From: Buttiauxella brennerae ATCC 51605
GTDB lineage: Bacteria; Pseudomonadota; Gammaproteobacteria; Enterobacterales; Enterobacteriaceae
Direction: 5' to 3'
NCBI RefSeq assembly: GCF_001654925.1
Contig: NZ_LXER01000019.1
Location: forward strand, 62,001 to 126,000
Length of the DNA: 64,000 bases
In this document: positions 59,492-64,000 of the stretch, piece by piece
Numbering within the stretch: the stretch's first letter is position 1
Layout: each line of letters begins with the position of its first letter
Notes under the pieces: model-generated
The model's database searches: none
Seen by the model: only the letters and a program-made list of their open reading frames with translations
What the model was told of the DNA's origin: nothing
Position numbers and translations under genes: made by a program

Positions 59492-60525
59492 GATTTTGTC
59501 CTCGGATCAAAGAGTTGGTAAAGCATGTCGGACAGCAGGTTTAGCAACACAAAAATAACCCCCACCACCAGCACGCAACCCATCACCGCATTCATATCGC
59601 CAAGCAACAGACTACCGGTGAGATAAGAACCAAAACCCGGCCACGAAAACACAGTTTCAATCAATACCGCACCTTCGAGCAGCGAGCCGTACGCCAGCGC
59701 AACTACCGTCAGCAACTGCACCAGAATGTTGCGGAACGCGTGGTTCCAGATAACCTGGCGCTCGGTCAGCCCTTTGACGCGTGCGGTGATAATGAATTCC
59801 TGCGAAAGCTGCGCCAGCATAAAGCTGCGCGTCATACGGCTGATGTAGGCCAGCGAATGGAAGCCCAGAAGAGAAGCCGGAAGAATCAGGTGGTTTAGCG
59901 CGTTAAAGAACACCGCGCTGTTTCCCGCCAGCAACGCATCCACTAACAGCAAACCTGTGCGACGCGGCACAATGCCATCGAGGCCTAAATCCACCCGCCC
60001 TGCACCACCGACCCAACCAAGCCAGGCGTAGAACAGCAGCAGTCCCATCATCCCGACCCAGAAAATCGGCGTCGAATAACCCGCGAGGCTGATGATACGT
60101 ACCGCGTAATCCACCACGCTGTTACGGCGAGCCGCCGCCCAGACGCCAAGTGGGATACCGAGGCCCGCGCCGACGATAATCGCCACCGTCGCCAGTTCAA
60201 GCGTTGCCGGGAAGACACGCAGAATGTCGTCCACCACCGGTTTGCCGGTCAGCAACGCATTGCCTAAGTCGCCGTGCAGCAGACCGCCGAGGTAAATCCA
60301 GAACTGAGTAGCCAGCGATTGATCAAACCCTAACTGGTGGTAAACCTGCTGATAGGTGCTTTGGTCCGCATCCGGGCCAACAATCGCCAGCACCGGGTCA
60401 ATTGGCATCACGCGGCCAATAAAGAAAGTCAGCAGCAGCAACCCAAACAGGGTGACCAGCACCTGGCTCAGACGCTTTGAGAAACGCCGGGCGCGACCGC
60501 CCGGTGCCAGTAGAATCATGCTCAT
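59488..60525 (-). CDS. ABC importer permease (DppB-like)
   Basis: The 345-residue partner permease, with an N-terminal helix and conserved block LLTFFIGRVMPIDPVLAIVG, then the core with YISRMTRSFMLAQLSQEFIITARVKGL, the EAA-loop equivalent. The C-terminus has DMLYQLFDPR, typical of DppB-like subunits. It overlaps the binding-protein gene and the second permease gene by four bases each. Confidence 0.9.
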   Translation of the reverse strand: MSMILLAPGGRARRFSKRLSQVLVTLFGLLLLTFFIGRVMPIDPVLAIVGPDADQSTYQQVYHQLGFDQSLATQFWIYLGGLLHGDLGNALLTGKPVVDDILRVFPATLELATVAIIVGAGLGIPLGVWAAARRNSVVDYAVRIISLAGYSTPIFWVGMMGLLLFYAWLGWVGGAGRVDLGLDGIVPRRTGLLLVDALLAGNSAVFFNALNHLILPASLLGFHSLAYISRMTRSFMLAQLSQEFIITARVKGLTERQVIWNHAFRNILVQLLTVVALAYGSLLEGAVLIETVFSWPGFGSYLTGSLLLGDMNAVMGCVLVVGVIFVLLNLLSDMLYQLFDPRTKS

Positions 60526-62153
60526 CCTTTATTCTCCCCATTCTCAGCTGGCGTTTTATAGACATCACGCAGGAAGGTCGTCGCCGACGGGTGCGGCTGG
60601 TAGTTCTGCACTTCTTTGCGCACCACCACCGAGTCCACCATTTGCGAAAGCGGTAATAAAGCGGGGATCAGCTCGTCATAACGCGTCTGGATCGCCTGAT
60701 ATTCAGCAAGCTGTTTCGCGGGGTCACGTTCAACCAACGCGTTGTCGATTTGCTGATTGAGCGTTTTGTCGTAGAAACTGGTGCGCCAGCCCTGGAAGTT
60801 TGTCAGACGAGCCGCGTCGCTATTGTCCGGGTTGTAGACCAGCGAACGCAGGCTTGAATGCGGATGCGGTTCTACCCCGCTGCCGCCGCGGCCCACCAGC
60901 ATGTCGAACTTGCGTTCACGCATCGCACCGTAGATCTGGTTACCCGTGCCGGTCACGATTTTCGCGTTGATCCCCGCCTGCATCAGCGTGGATTGCACCG
61001 CAATCGCGATATTCAGGAAGGGTTGGTCCGCCAGCACGCGCAGCGTGGTGTCGAAGCCGTCCGGGTAGCCAGCTTCAGCCAACAGTTTTTTGGCCCGTGG
61101 AATATCCAGCGAGTAGCCTGGGTTCGGCAGTGTTGCGGGCATTCCGGACTGAATCGGGCGCTGGTGCAGCACGCCATAGCCAGGCATCAGCGCTTTGTTG
61201 ATGCCCTGATAATCAATTAAATAACGTACCGCTTCGCGCACTTTAGGGTTGGCGAAATGCGGTTCTTTCATGCTCATAGCGACGTAGTAAATGGTGCCTT
61301 TTTTAACCGCATCGACCGTCATATCCGGGTCTTTTCGCAGCGCGTTAACGTCAGATACTGCCATGTTGCTGGCAATGTCCAGGTCGCCCTTGGCAATCAT
61401 CAGGCGCAACGTTTGTGACTCCTGGAAGTGACGGAACACCACGCGTGCCAGTTTCGGCTCACCGCGCCAGTATTCCGGGTTGCGCTGCATACGCAGCACA
61501 TCTTTCGCCTGCCACACTTCAAGGCTGAATGGCCCGGAACCCGCTTCGTTGGTCGTCAGCCAGCGATTGCCCCAGTCATCGTTTTGCACATGCTGCTCAA
61601 CCGTTTTGCTGTCGAGCACCACGACGCTACCGAGAGCGGCCAGCGAATAGATAACCAGTTGCGGGTCGTTGGCTTTCGGCAGCGTGATTTCTACTGTTGA
61701 GCTATCCAGCGCTTTGACATGTTCATCGACGTTCTTTTTGCTAAAACCGTAGGATTTCCACACCGATGCCTGTGCCAGGTTAAGGTGCAAAATGCGGCGC
61801 ATCGACCACACCACGTCATCGGCGGTGAGTGAGTTGCCAGAGTGGAATTTCACGCCATCGCGCAGGTGGAAGGTCAGGCGATTGCCGTCCTCAGAAACTT
61901 CCCAGGACTTTGCCAGCGCCGGGCGCACGTTGGTGAGTTTCGCCGGGTCCAGTTCCACCAGCGAGTCATAGAGGTTTACCACCAGCCCGACCACTTCGTT
62001 GCCGGTCATCGCCGCCGGGTCGAGGGTGAGCAGGTTGTTCATATTCATGCCGATAATCAGCTGGTCAGGTGGCGTTTTCGCCATCGTCGAGCCGCTGCCG
62101 AACATGAACAGGAGCGTGAGCAACCACGCCCCCAGTCGGGAGCTTCGATTCAT
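60522..62153 (-). CDS. periplasmic solute-binding protein, family 5
   Basis: A 543-residue extracellular solute-binding protein of the oligopeptide/dipeptide/opine class (SBP_bac_5). The N-terminal signal peptide covers about 25 residues, with likely cleavage after STMA. No lipobox cysteine is present, so it is soluble in the periplasm. Family features include LAKSWEVSEDGNRLTFHLRDGVKFHSGNSLTADDV near residue 82 and the GSGPF motif. The ligand cannot be read from sequence; the neighbouring enolase-superfamily enzyme hints at a sugar-acid-type compound rather than a peptide. Confidence 0.9.
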   Translation of the reverse strand: MNRSSRLGAWLLTLLFMFGSGSTMAKTPPDQLIIGMNMNNLLTLDPAAMTGNEVVGLVVNLYDSLVELDPAKLTNVRPALAKSWEVSEDGNRLTFHLRDGVKFHSGNSLTADDVVWSMRRILHLNLAQASVWKSYGFSKKNVDEHVKALDSSTVEITLPKANDPQLVIYSLAALGSVVVLDSKTVEQHVQNDDWGNRWLTTNEAGSGPFSLEVWQAKDVLRMQRNPEYWRGEPKLARVVFRHFQESQTLRLMIAKGDLDIASNMAVSDVNALRKDPDMTVDAVKKGTIYYVAMSMKEPHFANPKVREAVRYLIDYQGINKALMPGYGVLHQRPIQSGMPATLPNPGYSLDIPRAKKLLAEAGYPDGFDTTLRVLADQPFLNIAIAVQSTLMQAGINAKIVTGTGNQIYGAMRERKFDMLVGRGGSGVEPHPHSSLRSLVYNPDNSDAARLTNFQGWRTSFYDKTLNQQIDNALVERDPAKQLAEYQAIQTRYDELIPALLPLSQMVDSVVVRKEVQNYQPHPSATTFLRDVYKTPAENGENKG

Positions 62154-62184
62154 GATAGATACCGTTTTTGTAGGGTGGAGATTG

Positions 62185-62205
62185 CCCGGCGTCTTTCGCG
62201 CCGGG
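62185..62205. repeat. intercistronic hairpin between the enolase-like gene and the binding-protein gene
   Basis: CCCGGCG pairs with CGCCGGG around a seven-base loop in the 71-base gap. There is no T tract on the minus strand, so it may stabilise or process the mRNA and help set a high level of binding protein. Confidence 0.6.
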
Positions 62206-62210
62206 ATTAT

Positions 62211-62229
62211 TATTTTTACGGCTGTTAGT
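62211..62229. repeat. 19-bp direct repeat at the stop codon of the enolase-like gene
   Basis: TATTTTTACGGCTGTTAGT matches the copy at 63372-63390 with one mismatch. It covers the stop codon (62225-62227) of the gene and the bases just after it. Confidence 0.85.
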
Positions 62230-63379
62230 CTTTGCTTACGGTATGTGTTTCGATATACGAGAAATTAATGTCTTCACCCAGGCCCGGGCGTTGTGGCAGA
62301 TGCACAAAGCCATCGGCATCCATCGGGTCAACAATGCTGTTCAGGTACGCTGCTGGCTCATCGTATTCGAGGAACGGGTGCAGTAAACCGCGCTCGTACC
62401 AGCGGCAATTACGAATTGCGCCCACTACTGCGAGGCTTGCCGCACCATTGCCATGAACTTCGCAGTCCATGCCGAAGGACTCAGCAAGTGCAGCCACTTT
62501 CATGGTTGGCGAAATCCCGCCCACGCCATTGGCACCCGCACGCAGGATGTCACACGCGCCAGCCTTCACCCAGTCTGCGCGGCTATGGTGTTTACCACCG
62601 AGGCTTTCCGGCCCGACTACATCAATGGATAAGTTTTCTGAAAGCCAGACGTAAGACGCCATGCTCTCTTCTTCCATCGGCTCTTCGAACCACGCAAAGT
62701 TGAGTTTTTCCAGCGCTTTGCCGATGTACAACGCCTGACTACGGCTGTACCAGTGGTAGCCATCAAGCATTAAATCGATGTCCGGACCGACGGCTTCGCG
62801 CACGGCAGCGCACGCTTTGACATCCATTTTCGGGTCTGGCGCGAAGGCAACCGGTGGCATCCAGGTATGGAGTTTTATAGCTTTGTAACCACGAGCGACC
62901 AGCTTTTCAGCGAATTGGCCGAACTCGTCCGGGGTGGATAAACCGCCTTCCAGTTCATCGCCGCACATGGTGCTGCCATAGGCCGGGACTTTGTCGCGGA
63001 AGCCACCGAGTAACTTGTAAACCGGCACTTTTAGTTTGCGGCCAATCAAGTCCCACAGCGCTTGTTCAACAAATGAGAGTGCGCGTTCAGTGAGTTGGTG
63101 TGCGCTGCCGCGCTGCCAGTGCACCAGGTCTTGCCAGATGCGCTCGCGGTTAAACGGGTCTTGCCCGACCAGCACTTTACGGAAGAAGGCATTGACCACA
63201 TAAGGGCGCACCACTTCCGGCGGCGCGAAAGAGTAACCGCAATCACCTTCATCGGTGGTGATCGTCAGCATCGCCATTTTTGCAAGGCTCTCCGGCCCTG
63301 GGTGAGAATGGCCTGCGCTGTCAGAAACGCGGCGGGTTGGGTAAGTAAAAACGGTTACGTTTACGGATTCTATTTTCAC
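62225..63379 (-). CDS. mandelate racemase/muconate lactonizing (enolase superfamily) enzyme
   Basis: A 384-residue enolase-superfamily protein with an N-terminal capping domain and a C-terminal barrel. Metal ligands are Asp206 (LMLDGY), Glu232 (FEEP) and Glu258 (VGPES). On the second strand is K-x-H (Lys169-His171 in IKLHTW) rather than the usual K-x-K. His309 (CEVHGNG) is the likely opposite base. The Asp that normally pairs with it is not seen in DILRAGANGVGG. These point to an acid-sugar dehydratase, cycloisomerase or epimerase of undefined substrate. The GTG start has AAAGGA upstream. It heads the importer cluster, so the importer probably brings in its substrate. Confidence 0.85.
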   Translation of the reverse strand: MKIESVNVTVFTYPTRRVSDSAGHSHPGPESLAKMAMLTITTDEGDCGYSFAPPEVVRPYVVNAFFRKVLVGQDPFNRERIWQDLVHWQRGSAHQLTERALSFVEQALWDLIGRKLKVPVYKLLGGFRDKVPAYGSTMCGDELEGGLSTPDEFGQFAEKLVARGYKAIKLHTWMPPVAFAPDPKMDVKACAAVREAVGPDIDLMLDGYHWYSRSQALYIGKALEKLNFAWFEEPMEEESMASYVWLSENLSIDVVGPESLGGKHHSRADWVKAGACDILRAGANGVGGISPTMKVAALAESFGMDCEVHGNGAASLAVVGAIRNCRWYERGLLHPFLEYDEPAAYLNSIVDPMDADGFVHLPQRPGLGEDINFSYIETHTVSKD

Positions 63380-63390
63380 GGCTGTTAGTG
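63372..63390. repeat. 19-bp direct repeat at the start codon of the enolase-like gene
   Basis: TATTTTCACGGCTGTTAGT is the partner of 62211-62229 and contains the GTG start codon of the gene (63377-63379). The two copies are 1161 bases apart and bracket the gene exactly. Confidence 0.85.
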
Positions 63391-63436
63391 TCCTTTTGTG
63401 ATTTTAAAACAGCGTTTCACCATCTACTGTATGCGT

Positions 63437-63468
63437 AAAAAAGCACCTTCGCCTCGTTCAAAGGTGCC
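63437..63468 (-). terminator. terminator-like hairpin upstream of the enolase-like gene
   Basis: On the minus strand GCACCTT and AAGGTGC form a seven-base stem around an eleven-base loop, followed by TTTTTT. It would end a transcript arriving from beyond the window or act as an attenuator 58 bases before the enolase-like start. Confidence 0.7.
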
Positions 63469-63595
63469 TAAATGGGGGTGATTTTTTGGTCATATGCACA
63501 AGGTGGCGTGATGTTTTTCACAAATTGTTATGAAATTGTGACGGGGATAACGAGGGGGGTGAGTGGTATTGCGTGAGTCTAACCTAGTCCGGTCT

Positions 63596-63657
63596 GGTGA
63601 TTTTCCGTTCACCCTAGTGTGCGGTTCCTATGACGGAACGGTGATTTTCCGTTCACC
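63596..63657. repeat. pair of 18-bp direct repeats
   Basis: GGTGATTTTCCGTTCACC occurs at 63596-63613 and again at 63640-63657, exact and 44 bases apart start to start. Each has GGTGA and TCACC inverted ends. Two further GGTGAACG half-units follow at 63684-63698. The pattern fits operator sites or remnants of a short repeat array. Confidence 0.85.
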
Positions 63658-63700
63658 TGAACGTTATTCGATCCCACATCTATCGGTGAACGGTGAACGT

Positions 63701-63925
63701 GCCAAGGAGAGAACGCCCTCTCCTTGGCAATCCTGGCGCCCGGCAAGTCAATCGCCGCTTTGCGGTAAACACCGTTTTTTACCCAACATTCGCGGTCGTT
63801 CGCGATTCGGTTATTCGGCACATCCGTGTGCCGAACCACTTCGTGGCCAACGCAAGCGTTGTTCAAAAATGTTCCTGACATTTTTGTCCGGCGATCGCTC
63901 TCTCACGTGGTTCCCGACCACGTGA
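63701..63925. repeat. tandem hairpin island
   Basis: At least four strong hairpins follow one another: 63701-63728 (11-bp perfect stem), 63814-63835 (9 bp), 63864-63886 (9 bp) and 63903-63925 (9 bp). Smaller ones lie between them at 63755-63765, 63790-63805, 63836-63846 and 63848-63861. Loops are two to six bases for most. No protein family is recognised in any frame. Confidence 0.85.
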
Positions 63926-64000
63926 CCACGACTGAAGGGTAAAAACCGGCGCGGTTGAAGCCGGGAACAAGGGCAACGTCAAAACCTAAAGTCAAAAGCC

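Larger units (their letters stand above)
63380..64000. other. non-coding region upstream of the catabolic cluster
   Basis: This stretch of 621 bases holds a minus-strand terminator-like hairpin (63437-63468), a pair of 18-base direct repeats (63596-63657) and a chain of hairpins (63701-63925). The promoter of the enolase-like gene should lie between 63390 and the terminator, or further upstream if the hairpin is an attenuator. Open frames across the hairpin chain look like by-products of the inverted repeats and are not called as genes. Confidence 0.65.

Noticed and set aside
63563-63925. Open frame of 120 codons over the hairpin chain, and an antisense frame at 63609-63881
   Set aside because: No recognisable family and no clear ribosome binding site. 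The frames coincide with the direct repeats and inverted repeats, so they are probably by-products.
1-64000. CRISPR arrays, tRNA or rRNA genes, complete insertion sequences, prophage genes
   Set aside because: None was seen. The repeats present are ERIC, REP and other short palindromes, without regular spacer-repeat structure or transposase genes.

Overview
The window is a chromosomal segment of an Enterobacteriaceae bacterium that is close to, but not, E. coli or Salmonella. The evidence is the E. coli-type gene order (O-antigen locus, galF, colanic acid operon, yegH, asmA-dcd-udk, dgcE, alkA, yegD, mdtABCD-baeSR, trhP, cyaR, yegS), the protein families, the enterobacterial ERIC and REP repeats, JUMPStart/ops elements, and an RcsAB box. 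Everything is read from sequence and family knowledge; no database search was run.

Region 1 (1-5979, minus strand) is the start of an O-antigen locus. It holds a Wzx flippase cut by the window edge and the complete dTDP-L-rhamnose set rfbC, rfbA, rfbD and rfbB. These are preceded by a JUMPStart/ops element and by galF with its terminator. The flippase and rfbC are clearly AT-rich compared with the rest.

Region 2 (6156-29617, minus strand) is a complete colanic acid operon in the order wza-wzb-wzc-wcaA-B-C-D-E-F-gmd-fcl-wcaH-wcaI-cpsB-cpsG-wcaJ-wzxC-wcaK-wcaL-wcaM. An RcsAB box and a second JUMPStart/ops lie in its roughly 800-base leader. gmd/fcl and cpsB/cpsG supply GDP-fucose and GDP-mannose. 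WcaJ starts the lipid-linked unit, the Wca glycosyltransferases and acyltransferases build it, WzxC flips it, WcaD is the polymerase candidate, and Wza/Wzb/Wzc export it. Four copies of one GC-rich palindromic repeat sit at gene junctions of this operon and nowhere else in the window. One copy encodes the C-terminal tail of WzxC and contains a short GGGTTA tandem array.

Region 3 (29882-54622) is housekeeping and stress-response backbone: yegH, asmA, dcd, udk, the diguanylate cyclase dgcE, alkA, yegD, a HigBA-type toxin-antitoxin pair, the MdtABC efflux pump with MdtD and the BaeSR two-component system, tRNA hydroxylation gene trhP, and the CRP-controlled sRNA CyaR. ERIC elements lie between mdtC and mdtD (where the element appears to supply the mdtD ribosome binding site), between baeR and trhP, and, in region 2, between cpsG and cpsB. 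An internally deleted ERIC lies just before wza.

Region 4 (54679-64000) is more accessory. It has a threonine-aldolase-like PLP enzyme, yegS, and a six-gene minus-strand cluster: an enolase-superfamily enzyme and a complete family-5 ABC importer (binding protein, two permeases, two ATPases) of unknown substrate. The enolase-like gene is bracketed by near-identical 19-base direct repeats at its start and stop codons. The last 400 bases are non-coding and carry an unusual run of consecutive hairpins. This right end is the least explained part of the window. No CRISPR array, tRNA, rRNA, complete insertion sequence or prophage gene was seen, and no multi-gene system could confidently be called new.
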